64,000 bases of DNA from Litoribacillus peritrichatus (GTDB taxonomy: Bacteria; Pseudomonadota; Gammaproteobacteria; Pseudomonadales; Litoribrevibacteraceae): positions 1,426,001 to 1,490,000 of the forward strand of contig NZ_BAABBN010000004.1 of NCBI RefSeq assembly GCF_039537985.1, in the 5' to 3' direction. Shown piece after piece: positions 18,923 to 27,692 of the stretch (position 1 is its first letter; each line of letters starts with the position of its first letter). The notes under the pieces were generated by a model. The model saw nothing but the letters and a program-made list of their open reading frames with translations. It ran no database searches and was not told the DNA's origin. The position numbers were made by a program, and so were the translations under genes.

Positions 18923-20155
18923 ATGGATAACGAGTTATCTGAAAAAAAACCTCTCTTGGCTCGCCAACCTATTTTTGACTCTGGCCTGGCAGTTGCAGCA
19001 TACGAACTACTCTTTCGAAACAGTGAAACCAACGAAGCAAACGTAATCGACGGTGAAGACAGCGCAACCAGCCAAGTCTTGCTATCAGCGTTTTCAGAAA
19101 ATGATATTTCACAACTCACGGGCGTAGTTCCCGGCTTTGTTAACTTTACTAAGAACCTTCTTTTGAGTGACGTACCTTTTGATAAAAAAGGCCTGGTCAT
19201 AGAAGTACTGGAAGACATCACCGATTCCAATGAAGTGATACTGGCAATCACGGAACTTAAAAATCAAGGCTATACCATAGCGTTAGACGACTTTGTCTAT
19301 TCGCCCGATAAAACTGAACTCATTAAACTGTGTGACATCATTAAAGTTGATTTAATGGCCTACCCGGACCGAAAAGCGTTTCTGGCTGACGTTAAAAAAA
19401 TTCAACGAACAAGAAAACGATTACTTGCGGAAAAAATTGAAACCCACGAAGAATTTGAACTGTGTAAAGCGTTAGGGTTTGAACTGTTCCAAGGTTACTT
19501 CTTTGCAAAGCCTCAGTTAATCAAAGGAAAAAGACTTTCCTACAACAAACAGGTCGTTCTCACTTTGATTGCTCAATTTCAATCGCCGGATGTCAAATGG
19601 AGTGATCTTGAGTCCGCACTTTTAAAAGACCCTGAATTAACCTTCAAACTGCTTAAACTCGTCAACTCAGCCGCTTATTCTAAAGGCCGAAAGGTTACTT
19701 CTGTTAAACAAGCCCTCACTTGGCTGGGGCTTAAAAAAATCAAATCCTGGGTCATTCTTTTGTCCTTATCCAACCTGGACGACAAGCCCAAAGAACTCAC
19801 TGCGGTGGCATTAGTCAGAGCCAAAACATGTGAATTACTGTCTAAAAAGTTTGATTCTATCGATAGCGATATTTTCTTCACTGTCGGCATGCTTTCTTGT
19901 TTACCTGCGTTCATGGACGTCCCCATGAAACTTCTGCTTGAAAAACTCCCCCTTTCTGAAGAAGTTGTACAAGCCTTGCTGCACTATAAGGGCCACCTTG
20001 GTATAGTACTGGCAGCTGTCTTAGCGCATGAAAATGGTCTATGGGATAAAATTAACTGGAAGTTATTAAAAACCATGCAGATTCACGATCAAGACATCAA
20101 TACTTTTTATCGAACCGCAGTGACATGGAGCAATGAATACATTCATGATGTCTAA
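18923..20155 (+). CDS. EAL-HDOD signalling protein with degenerate EAL motif
   Basis: A 410-aa cytoplasmic protein of the YuxH/CdgJ type: an EAL-like domain (residues 1-205, LARQPIFD start) followed by an HDOD domain (about 205-390, with LLKLVNSAAY). The catalytic ExL signature reads EVLE rather than EAL, and the DDF motif (ALDDFVYS) survives. Proteins of this class are usually inactive as c-di-GMP phosphodiesterases and act by protein contacts; CdgJ of Vibrio affects motility. Divergent from cheV, which fits a motility role. It overlaps tatD by 23 bases. Confidence 0.9.
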   Translation: MDNELSEKKPLLARQPIFDSGLAVAAYELLFRNSETNEANVIDGEDSATSQVLLSAFSENDISQLTGVVPGFVNFTKNLLLSDVPFDKKGLVIEVLEDITDSNEVILAITELKNQGYTIALDDFVYSPDKTELIKLCDIIKVDLMAYPDRKAFLADVKKIQRTRKRLLAEKIETHEEFELCKALGFELFQGYFFAKPQLIKGKRLSYNKQVVLTLIAQFQSPDVKWSDLESALLKDPELTFKLLKLVNSAAYSKGRKVTSVKQALTWLGLKKIKSWVILLSLSNLDDKPKELTAVALVRAKTCELLSKKFDSIDSDIFFTVGMLSCLPAFMDVPMKLLLEKLPLSEEVVQALLHYKGHLGIVLAAVLAHENGLWDKINWKLLKTMQIHDQDINTFYRTAVTWSNEYIHDV

Positions 20156-20948
20156 CACAGATTCAAACCAATGGATCGACATTGGCGTTAACTTATCCAA
20201 TAAACAATTCAAGTCAGACCAACCTCAGGTTTTACAGGACGCAAAAGAATCCGGGGTCGAATCCATCATTCTGACAGGCACCAGCGTCAAAGAAAGTACT
20301 TTAGCGCTCAAACAGGCACAAGAATACGGCCTATATTCGACTGCCGGCATACATCCTCACGATGCTAAAGAGAACTCGACCGACACTTTTAAAAAGATCA
20401 CCTCGCTTGCTCAAGACCCTAAAGTTGTTGCCATCGGCGAAACGGGATTGGACTTCAATCGCAATTTTTCAACCCCCGAAGATCAAATCGCGTCTTTTCA
20501 AAAACACCTTGAGTTAGCCACCCAAATACAAAAGCCTCTTTTTCTTCATGAAAGAGACGCTGCCGACCAAATGATTGACATGCTAAAGGAGTTTAAAAAT
20601 GACCTGCCGGATGCCGTCATTCATTGCTTTACAGGTGTGAAAGAAGATCTGATACGTTATCTGGACCTTGGTTTATACATTGGGATAACTGGCTGGATTT
20701 GTGATGAGCGCAGGGGTTTTCATCTCCATGAGTTGGTCAAAATAATCCCATCAGATCGCTTAATGATTGAGACGGATGCGCCCTACCTTCTTCCCAGAAC
20801 CCTGACGCCAAAACCTAAAAACCGACGTAACGAGCCAAAGTACTTACCCCACATTGGCGAATACATTGCAAACATCCTAAACAAACCAACACAGCAATTT
20901 GCAGAAGAAACGAATGCAAATACCAAACGTTTTTTTAAACTTCCTTAA
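20133..20948 (+). CDS. tatD: 3'-5' DNA exonuclease / metal-dependent hydrolase TatD
   Basis: A 271-aa TIM-barrel hydrolase. It matches TatD closely through IDIGVNL, STAGIHPHDA (metal-binding His pair), GETGLDFNRNFS, IHCFTGV, GITGWICDERRG and ETDAPYLLPR. TatD has Mg-dependent exonuclease activity in E. coli and is not part of protein export. Three ATGs compete as start (20133, 20145, 20148); GGAG at 20127 is badly placed for all. The 20133 start sits inside the preceding gene, so translation is probably coupled. Confidence 0.93.
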   Translation: MNTFMMSNTDSNQWIDIGVNLSNKQFKSDQPQVLQDAKESGVESIILTGTSVKESTLALKQAQEYGLYSTAGIHPHDAKENSTDTFKKITSLAQDPKVVAIGETGLDFNRNFSTPEDQIASFQKHLELATQIQKPLFLHERDAADQMIDMLKEFKNDLPDAVIHCFTGVKEDLIRYLDLGLYIGITGWICDERRGFHLHELVKIIPSDRLMIETDAPYLLPRTLTPKPKNRRNEPKYLPHIGEYIANILNKPTQQFAEETNANTKRFFKLP

Positions 20949-21043
20949 ATTTAGTGCCAAAAGATTCAATCATTAAGGCAGCGGCATCTAAAGAATTGAG
21001 AGCGATAAGAAAGTAAACCTTCCAGCAAATCAAGCTAACAATT

Positions 21044-21074
21044 CAAATATTTGGCCACACCAGCCAAATATTTG
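21044..21074 (-). terminator. Perfect 12-bp inverted repeat between convergent tatD and FGGY kinase genes
   Basis: CAAATATTTGGC and GCCAAATATTTG are exact complements with a 7-base loop. The element lies 5 bases past the kinase stop codon. The stem is AT-rich and the T-run weak, so termination in either direction is likely but not certain. Confidence 0.55.
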
Positions 21075-21078
21075 TTAA

Positions 21079-22677
21079 CTATTCTGGGTAGCCAGTGATA
21101 TCTCGAATGGATTTATACAGTGGCTGCAACTGTTTATACATTTTCAAATAAACTTCTTTATAAAGCCTCTGATACATATCCTGTGTTGGCTTATTCGGGT
21201 AAAAAATATCGCCAACGTGTGTCATGTTCGCAATGGCCTGATCAAAGCTCTTGTAATACCCTATACCAACTGCGGCATCAATCGCAGCACCTAAGCCAGA
21301 GGTTTCATAGGTATGAGGACGCTCAACAGGAATCCCAAAAATATCTGCGGTGATCTGCATTGCCGCGTTACTTTGTGAACCCCCTCCGGCCACCCGCACC
21401 TGAGAAATTTTAATTTTACTTCGCTTTTCAATCCGTTCTCGGCCTTCTTTAAGGCCGTAAACAATCCCTTCAAGAATTGCACGATAAATATGAGCTCGAT
21501 TATGAACATCCCCAAAACCGATAATGGCACCTTTTGCATCCGGTCCAGGATTCTTCAAACCTGGTGTCCAATAGGGCTGAAGCATCAAACCCATGGAACC
21601 CGGAGGAACAGAGTTTACTAGCTCATCAAATAATTGCTCTGGTTCAATACCACGCTCTTTCGCCACATTAATTTCACGCAAACCAAATTGCTTTTTGAAC
21701 CAGCTAACCATCCAAAACCCACGATAAATCATCACTTCAGTGCTGAATGCATTAGGAATAGCCGCTGCGTAAGGCGGGATCATAGGAATGGTTTCAACGT
21801 ATTTTTCATTGATCGTATTGATCGTTGCCGTTGTTCCAAAACTTAAACAAGCGATATTTGGCGCAATACCTCCGGAGCCAATGATTTCACATGCCTTATC
21901 AGACGCTGCAGCAATAACCGGCAAACCCTCTGGTATGCCTGTAAACTCAGCGGCTTCTGACGTAACGGAGCCGATAGACGCTCCAGGATCAACCAACTCT
22001 GGCAATTGCTCAGGTTTCACCCCACAGGTAGCCCATTTCCAATCCCAGGAAGCAGCCCACTTCAATCGTTTATAATCAAAAGGGATATAGCCAACCTGAG
22101 AACCAATCGAGTCTCGATACTCTCCGGTCAATTTGTAGTTGAGATAACCAGAAAGAAGCAAATACTTAGCCGTTTTAGACCAGACTTCCGGTTGTTGCTG
22201 TTGTATCCAACGAGATTGAGTCTTAGCTCTGAAAGTGTTGATGGTATCAGTCAGCCCCAATACTTTAAATGCACTTCCCCACAACCCCCTTACAGGCTCA
22301 GAAATGTCAGCCTTACGTTGATCTAACCAAATGATCGCAGGCCTCAATGGTTGGCCATTCTTATCCAAGTTTACAACCGTACCACGTTGAGTGGTGATCG
22401 CCATTGACTTAATACGCGCCTTATCAACCGCAGGGTTTTGCCATAGCTGTTGGCAGGCTTGAGACAAACTCTTCCAATAATATTCAGGATACTGTTCGGC
22501 CCAGCCTGGATGCTTAGAAAAATACGCCTCTAGAGGCACTTTCGCTTTTGCAATCAAGGTTCCTTTTAAATCAAAAACCAAAGCCCTTAAACTTTGGGTG
22601 CCATTATCAATGGTTAAAATGTGATCGGATAGGTCAAGACTTGCTGCCGATACAACCTCAGATACAGACTGACTCAC
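21079..22677 (-). CDS. FGGY-family carbohydrate kinase, glycerol-kinase-like
   Basis: A 532-aa sugar/polyol kinase of the FGGY ATPase fold. The N-terminal phosphate-binding loop reads TIDNGTQSLRALVFD, where glycerol kinase has DQGTTS, so this is a relative rather than a standard GlpK. The FGGY signature region VAGGGSQSNAAMQITADIFGIPV and SDKACEIIGSGG are present. It starts at GTG, sharing one base with the stop codon of the GlpD-like gene upstream. Context implies phosphorylation of glycerol or a related polyol, but the substrate is inferred only. Confidence 0.88.
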   Translation of the reverse strand: MSQSVSEVVSAASLDLSDHILTIDNGTQSLRALVFDLKGTLIAKAKVPLEAYFSKHPGWAEQYPEYYWKSLSQACQQLWQNPAVDKARIKSMAITTQRGTVVNLDKNGQPLRPAIIWLDQRKADISEPVRGLWGSAFKVLGLTDTINTFRAKTQSRWIQQQQPEVWSKTAKYLLLSGYLNYKLTGEYRDSIGSQVGYIPFDYKRLKWAASWDWKWATCGVKPEQLPELVDPGASIGSVTSEAAEFTGIPEGLPVIAAASDKACEIIGSGGIAPNIACLSFGTTATINTINEKYVETIPMIPPYAAAIPNAFSTEVMIYRGFWMVSWFKKQFGLREINVAKERGIEPEQLFDELVNSVPPGSMGLMLQPYWTPGLKNPGPDAKGAIIGFGDVHNRAHIYRAILEGIVYGLKEGRERIEKRSKIKISQVRVAGGGSQSNAAMQITADIFGIPVERPHTYETSGLGAAIDAAVGIGYYKSFDQAIANMTHVGDIFYPNKPTQDMYQRLYKEVYLKMYKQLQPLYKSIRDITGYPE

Positions 22678-24332
22678 TAGACCGCCTCCTTAAGGTCACT
22701 TTGGGCTGAATTATTTTTAACACCGTGCAAAGAAGGTACGGCATAACATGTACGCCAAATATCCTGATAACGTGATAATTCAGAACACCACTTTTGCTCA
22801 GACCAACCTTGATGCTCTTCAAAGAGTTCTTGGATTTTTCGCCACTGACCCTTTGTTAAATCGGGCATGACATTACCAATCCGTGTTCGTCTGAATAATA
22901 AATCATCAAGATGAACAACCGATTCATGTTTTATTGCCCACTCAAGTTCCAACCAAGATGTATCGGAATGGCCAATTGAGTATTCTGCTTTATCATTTGA
23001 ATGCATTGCATCAATCAAGTCGAGAGCTTCAAATCCGTAACGGCCGGACAAACGTCGCTTAACCCGGCCAGACAGCCGACCAATTTGATTCATTACATAT
23101 AACGTGGATCGAAAAAACGGCTGACCAAAATCTTTAGTTCTTCGTAAGGCTGCGGCTTTTGGTAATCGAGATAAAACATCAAGCGCAATGACCCTGAATG
23201 TAGTGAGTTTTCCTCCGGAAACAGTGATCAGTCCTGGTTGCTGCCAAATGCTGTGCTCACGTTTTTCTCTGGATGGGTCTAACCCTTTGCCGCTTGAAAT
23301 GACAGGCCTGACGCCAGCCCACGTTGAAATTACATCCGACTCGCTGATTTTACTGTCAGACAAATAGTAATTTGCGCCCTCAAGCAGATAATCCACTTCT
23401 TCCTGGCTGATGGACGCTTCATCATTTAACGACGGTTTATGATCAAGATCGGTTGTGCCAATAACAGCCGCACCTTGCCAGGGAAAGACAAATACGGGCC
23501 TGTCATCTTTTGGGTGAATCATCGAAATACTGCAGGACACCGGCAACCGCCAAAACGGCACCACCAAATGGCTGCCTCGTAACGGCCTTACTTCCGGGGA
23601 ATCTGCACCGCCCAGTTTGGCAGCCCAGGCGCCAGTGGCATTAACCACAGTATCGGCCATCACCGAGTACTGAGCATCCTTCACAAGATCTCTTATCTGA
23701 ACTCCGGTAACTGTGTCATCATCGTCTTTAAGCAATTCAGACACTTCTGCGTAGTTTACTGCTACCCCGCCATCACCTACAGCTTCTGATAACGTCCTCA
23801 GCACAAGTCGACTGTCATCCGTCACCGCATCGGCAAAGACTGATCCACCTGTGGCATTTCCTGGATGAATCGGACCTAACCAAGAGGGCAATTCCTGCGC
23901 ATCCACAGATTGTCGGTATTTCTTTCCTGCAAAGAAGTCGTAAACACCCAGCAGTATCTGAAAAATCCAGCGCGGAGGAAATTGCTTGGGTTTATGCACC
24001 ATAAGGTAACGCATAACATTAACAAGCCCAGGCAGTTCGGTCAGGTAACGTTGACGCTCCCGGACGGATTCACGCGTCAGCCGGATTTGCCCCTCTCCCA
24101 AATACCGTAACCCACCGTGCACCATTTTCGAGGATCGACTGGACGTACCCCACGCAAAGTCCTTTTGTTCTAACAAAAGCACTTTCAGGCCACGACGGGC
24201 CGCTTCCCGTAAGATACCGGCACCTGTAATTCCGCCTCCAATAACGATTAAATCGAACTTGTCAGCACTGGTGTCCTTTAAGACTTTCGAGCGAAAGTCC
24301 TCAGCAGACTGAGTTAATGTTTTATTGCGCAT
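22677..24332 (-). CDS. Glycerol-3-phosphate dehydrogenase/oxidase (GlpD family)
   Basis: A 551-aa FAD-dependent enzyme that oxidises glycerol 3-phosphate to dihydroxyacetone phosphate and passes electrons to the quinone pool. The FAD motif DLIVIGGGITGAGILREAARRGLKVLLLEQ is followed by the GTSSRSSKMVHGGLRYL block typical of GlpD. I chose ATG 24332 with GGTGGG upstream; a GTG at 24341 would add three residues. It is coupled to the kinase gene (one-base overlap) and separated from the flavoprotein upstream by a 13-bp hairpin. Confidence 0.92.
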   Translation of the reverse strand: MRNKTLTQSAEDFRSKVLKDTSADKFDLIVIGGGITGAGILREAARRGLKVLLLEQKDFAWGTSSRSSKMVHGGLRYLGEGQIRLTRESVRERQRYLTELPGLVNVMRYLMVHKPKQFPPRWIFQILLGVYDFFAGKKYRQSVDAQELPSWLGPIHPGNATGGSVFADAVTDDSRLVLRTLSEAVGDGGVAVNYAEVSELLKDDDDTVTGVQIRDLVKDAQYSVMADTVVNATGAWAAKLGGADSPEVRPLRGSHLVVPFWRLPVSCSISMIHPKDDRPVFVFPWQGAAVIGTTDLDHKPSLNDEASISQEEVDYLLEGANYYLSDSKISESDVISTWAGVRPVISSGKGLDPSREKREHSIWQQPGLITVSGGKLTTFRVIALDVLSRLPKAAALRRTKDFGQPFFRSTLYVMNQIGRLSGRVKRRLSGRYGFEALDLIDAMHSNDKAEYSIGHSDTSWLELEWAIKHESVVHLDDLLFRRTRIGNVMPDLTKGQWRKIQELFEEHQGWSEQKWCSELSRYQDIWRTCYAVPSLHGVKNNSAQSDLKEAV

Positions 24333-24365
24333 AAGACCCACCCGTTAAGCTGGCTTGAGGATTCA

Positions 24366-24399
24366 GTGTGAAAGTGGTCACACTCAACCACTTTCACAC
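24366..24399 (-). repeat. Perfect 13-bp inverted repeat between two genes of one apparent operon
   Basis: GTGTGAAAGTGGT and ACCACTTTCACAC are exact complements with an 8-base loop, in the 74-base gap between the flavoprotein and the GlpD-like gene. No T-run follows. It could stabilise the upstream message, attenuate the downstream genes, or be an operator. Confidence 0.6.
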
Positions 24400-24406
24400 C
24401 ACTGCG

Positions 24407-26044
24407 TTAAACAGCCTGTTTTTTTGAACTCACTGATTCGGTAGCCGTTTTTTCAACCAATAACTTTCCAGGGTTCATTTGGCTATTAGGATCAAAAAAC
24501 TCTGACGTATGATGCAACAGCTCCGTCGCTACCGGGCCTTTTTCAATCGCCATATATGGCGCGTGGTCTTGGCCAACACCGTGTTGATGACTGATTGTTC
24601 CCCGATTATTAACAATCAATTCAGAGGTTGTATGCTTGAGCGTTTTCCAGCGCTCCAACGTCCCTTCATAAGTGTCCGCAGTACGGAATACATAGGTGGT
24701 GTAGATGCTGCAGCCCTGACCGTAAAAATGAGAAAGATGGGTAAATACATGCACATTCTCATTGTCTTCGCTTAACGCATTTTTTAAATTGGATTCAATG
24801 GAATTCAAAAGAAAATCAACGTTATCCCAATCCGTCGCAGTTTCCAGCGTATCTACTGCGTAACCTTTTTCCCAAAGCGTTTCACGCAGGTACGGGAACA
24901 TGAAACGCTTTTCTTTCCAGCGTTTACCTAACATGGTGCCGGTATAAACACCGTCAAACTTGGCAATAATTTTCTTAATTTGAGTAAGTGACAGTGCATT
25001 CTGAGCTTTATTGCCTGTCAGGCCAAATGTCATCATGCACTTTTCATCACTGGCCCCTCGGAATTTCAAAAACTTCTCGAGTAAATTAATTTGATTTTCA
25101 TGCCCTGCAAGCGCCAGCTGAGTTTCCGTTTCAATGACATTACTGAGACGCATCATGGACATAGGAATGCCGGCCTGAACCATAGTTCGCACACAGTTCA
25201 GTGCCATGCCCCATGTTGGTAAAAACGCAACAAAGAACTTTTCCTGATCCGCGATGGGCGTCACTCTGACCTTGGCTTCTGTAATAATCCCGAAACGACC
25301 TTCCGAGCCCATAAACCATTCGCGCATGTCCGGCCCTGCAGAGGAAGCCGGGTACGTTGGCAAATCAAAACTGCCATCCAAGGTTTCAATACGACCGCCG
25401 GCGAACAATTGCTCAATACGGCCGTACTTCAAAGATTGCTGACCGCTGGAACGGCTGGCAATCCACCCCCCTAACGTTGATAGCTCGAACGATTGGGGAA
25501 AATGGCCAAGGGTGTACCCCTTGGCTAAAAGTTGCGATTCCAGGAGCGGTCCAGGGACGCCCGCACCAAAAGTCGCAATTCGGCTTTGCTCGTCAAGATC
25601 CAGCAAACGGCACATACGGCTCATATCAACCGTAATGATCGGGCGAACGTCTTCTAACGGATTAATATGCCCCACCACACTGGTGCCGCCGCCGTAAGGA
25701 ATGATCACCCAATCTTTCTTTTTCGCTTCATCCAATAAAGCTCTGACATCGTCTGATGATTCTGGATAACTGACTGCATCAGGATAAATCCCCATATTGC
25801 CGCTCTTCATGGCAAGCCAGTCTGGTAAGCTTTGGCCTCTGGCGTGCAAAATACGGTCTTTTGGTTCAACAGTGTATAACTCTGATTCAGGAAGTCTCGA
25901 ATCCGGCACAGACGCTTCAACCTCTTCGTAGGTCGCATTCGCTAATGGCGTCGCTTTTCCAACGCGCTCCTCCAGAAATGACTGTCCGTTCTCTGGTAAT
26001 TCAAGATAGGTGTTCTCGTCACCCCAACCATTCCAACGACGCAT
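24407..26044 (-). CDS. FAD-binding oxidoreductase, alkyl-DHAP synthase-like
   Basis: A 545-aa VAO-family flavoprotein. The N-terminal RRWNGWGDE closely matches the KWNGWG motif of alkylglycerone-phosphate synthase (AGPS), the ether-lipid enzyme. The FAD pyrophosphate loop is PYGGGTSVVGHI near residue 115. AGPS has three consecutive active-site histidines (HHHGVG); here the site reads HQHGVG near residue 487, so the central residue differs. AAGGAG lies eight bases upstream of the ATG. It heads an operon with GlpD-like and kinase genes, which supply glycerol/DHAP phosphates. True activity is unknown. Confidence 0.85.
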   Translation of the reverse strand: MRRWNGWGDENTYLELPENGQSFLEERVGKATPLANATYEEVEASVPDSRLPESELYTVEPKDRILHARGQSLPDWLAMKSGNMGIYPDAVSYPESSDDVRALLDEAKKKDWVIIPYGGGTSVVGHINPLEDVRPIITVDMSRMCRLLDLDEQSRIATFGAGVPGPLLESQLLAKGYTLGHFPQSFELSTLGGWIASRSSGQQSLKYGRIEQLFAGGRIETLDGSFDLPTYPASSAGPDMREWFMGSEGRFGIITEAKVRVTPIADQEKFFVAFLPTWGMALNCVRTMVQAGIPMSMMRLSNVIETETQLALAGHENQINLLEKFLKFRGASDEKCMMTFGLTGNKAQNALSLTQIKKIIAKFDGVYTGTMLGKRWKEKRFMFPYLRETLWEKGYAVDTLETATDWDNVDFLLNSIESNLKNALSEDNENVHVFTHLSHFYGQGCSIYTTYVFRTADTYEGTLERWKTLKHTTSELIVNNRGTISHQHGVGQDHAPYMAIEKGPVATELLHHTSEFFDPNSQMNPGKLLVEKTATESVSSKKQAV

Positions 26045-26091
26045 ATTGCCGACTCCTTTAAATTGCTCTTACACTGGATAAAAAATACTAT

Positions 26092-26120
26092 TTAGTGTCA
26101 TGATTAGTAATTAGTGACAC
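26092..26120. promoter_or_regulatory. Candidate AraC-type operator: direct repeat with overlapping dyad
   Basis: TTAGTGTCA (26092) and TTAGTGACA (26111) are an 8/9 direct repeat with starts 19 bases apart, close to two helix turns, which is how AraC-family dimers usually bind. GTGTCA/TGACAC also makes an inverted repeat in the same place. It lies in the divergent gap between the flavoprotein operon and the AraC regulator, 48 bases from the flavoprotein start. Confidence 0.5.
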
Positions 26121-26236
26121 AGTCTAACCATGTTAAACTATTTTTCAGTGGCCAATTGGGACAGGCAAGTATCAAATTAAGTCAAAGTTCCATTGACCCT
26201 GTGTTTCATCAATAAAAGTTGTATAACGAATAAACT

Positions 26237-27280
26237 ATGCAAATAGATAAGACTTCAAATACTTTGGGTACCGCATCCATACCACCTATTTTGCAATACT
26301 TGGATTGCTCGAAATCTATGGGCATCGATATTGATTTAGCTCTGTCGAATTCCAGTTTTCCGTCCAAACTTTTAAAAGATGACACCGCTCGGGCGCAAGG
26401 CTCTGATTTTCAAGCCCTGCTTTCAGAGCTGATCAAGTTAAGCAACAACCCTCTTTTCGGCTTACATTCTGCGCAATATGTTCAGCCCGGTTCTTATGTG
26501 GTGCTCGGCTACATCACAATGAACAGCAGAACAGTCAAGGAAGCGATTGATAAAGCCATGCCTTTTGAGAAGCTGGTCGGAGATATGGGCAGTACTGAGC
26601 TGACCCAGACTGACAACGGTTTACTCATGACCTGGCATTGCAACTACACAAACCCTGAGGTCATCCCTCACATGGTCGATAATGTGCTGGCTTCCTGGGT
26701 CACTTATTCACGATGGCTGGCTGACCGGCCTGAACAAGCGCCGATCGAAGTATGGCTTACCAAAGACAAACCGAATGAAGAAATACTGGCAGAGTATCAG
26801 GAAGTGTTTCGGTGCCCGATTAAATTTAACCAATCCACCAATACACTTGTGCTATCAAACGCACAACTAGAGTTTCCTTTACGTCGGCCAGATCCGATGC
26901 TTCTGAAAACATTAGAGCAGCATGCACAAACTCAGTTATCTGAGCTGACCTCCGACAATGACATCATATTCGAAGTAACACGAGCCATCAGAGATATCAT
27001 GAGAACAGAGCCACCACGAAAAGAAAGGCTGGCGGAAGTATTAGGCGTGTCGGCAAGAACGCTTCAAAGAAAGCTACAAACCGCGAACTCCAGCTATCAG
27101 GAGTTATTAGACAATGTTCGCCAGGAGAGCGCCGAGTATTATCTGGCGTACAGTCAACTCCCTATGAGTGAAATTGCTAGTCATTTGGGGTTTTCTGACA
27201 CCCGATCGTTTCATCGCAGCTTTAAGCTTTGGACAGACACAACACCTGGTGACTATCGAATACAAAAACAAACTCAATAA
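26237..27280 (+). CDS. AraC family transcriptional regulator
   Basis: A 347-aa regulator with the N-terminal arabinose-binding-type domain (about 20-200, OruR/ArgR-like arrangement) and a C-terminal double helix-turn-helix (about 250-340: RLAEVLGVSARTLQRKLQ and MSEIASHLGFSDTRSFHRSFKLWTDTTPGDYR). The second HTH and the terminal AraC signature are intact. It is divergent from the flavoprotein-GlpD-kinase operon and is the obvious candidate to control it. The effector is unknown; a glycerol derivative or lipid breakdown product would fit. Confidence 0.9.
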   Translation: MQIDKTSNTLGTASIPPILQYLDCSKSMGIDIDLALSNSSFPSKLLKDDTARAQGSDFQALLSELIKLSNNPLFGLHSAQYVQPGSYVVLGYITMNSRTVKEAIDKAMPFEKLVGDMGSTELTQTDNGLLMTWHCNYTNPEVIPHMVDNVLASWVTYSRWLADRPEQAPIEVWLTKDKPNEEILAEYQEVFRCPIKFNQSTNTLVLSNAQLEFPLRRPDPMLLKTLEQHAQTQLSELTSDNDIIFEVTRAIRDIMRTEPPRKERLAEVLGVSARTLQRKLQTANSSYQELLDNVRQESAEYYLAYSQLPMSEIASHLGFSDTRSFHRSFKLWTDTTPGDYRIQKQTQ

Positions 27281-27299
27281 TATGAGAAATGCCACTAAA

Positions 27300-27587
27300 T
27301 CATGATAAAAGTTCCAGCCAAGCCAATAGTTGTGTTTGTTCAAACGGCCAACCAATTTCTTTACCGGTTAAAACATGCTGAAAAACAGGGATTCGTTCAC
27401 CGTATGTACGAATCATGGTCTCAGCATCCTGCCCTTCTGCAATATCAACCAATTCAACAAACACTTCATTCAGATCAATAACAGAAGCGATCACCTGCAC
27501 GGCCACATCACATAGATGACAACCCTCGGTGGTGTACAACAAAAACTCTGGAGCTTCTTCAGGCATAAAAGTTTGATCTTGAGCCAT
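27300..27587 (-). CDS. Glutaredoxin-like thioredoxin-fold protein
   Basis: A 95-aa thioredoxin-fold protein with a CHLC active site (C23-C26) after the strand FLLYTT, the pattern of the DUF836 glutaredoxin-like group. The cis-proline is in the segment GERIPVF. It is likely a cytoplasmic thiol-disulfide protein; no partner is suggested by neighbours. It converges with the AraC gene, with a 19-base gap. Confidence 0.82.
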   Translation of the reverse strand: MAQDQTFMPEEAPEFLLYTTEGCHLCDVAVQVIASVIDLNEVFVELVDIAEGQDAETMIRTYGERIPVFQHVLTGKEIGWPFEQTQLLAWLELLS

Positions 27588-27640
27588 AGATTGAATCTCT
27601 CAATGAAAACAAAACGGCATCTTAACCAGTGTGTCACCAT

Positions 27641-27677
27641 AAAAAAAGGGCGACCCCTTTCGGAGCCACCCTTTTTT
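27641..27677 (-). terminator. Rho-independent terminator after the 423-aa hypothetical gene
   Basis: A 10-bp GC-rich stem (GGGTGGCTCC with GGGGTCGCCC, some G-U pairs) closed by a GAAA tetraloop on the minus strand is followed by seven T. It starts 16 bases after the stop codon and separates the hypothetical gene from the glutaredoxin-like gene. Confidence 0.85.
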
Positions 27678-27692
27678 GCGTTTACAAAGAAA

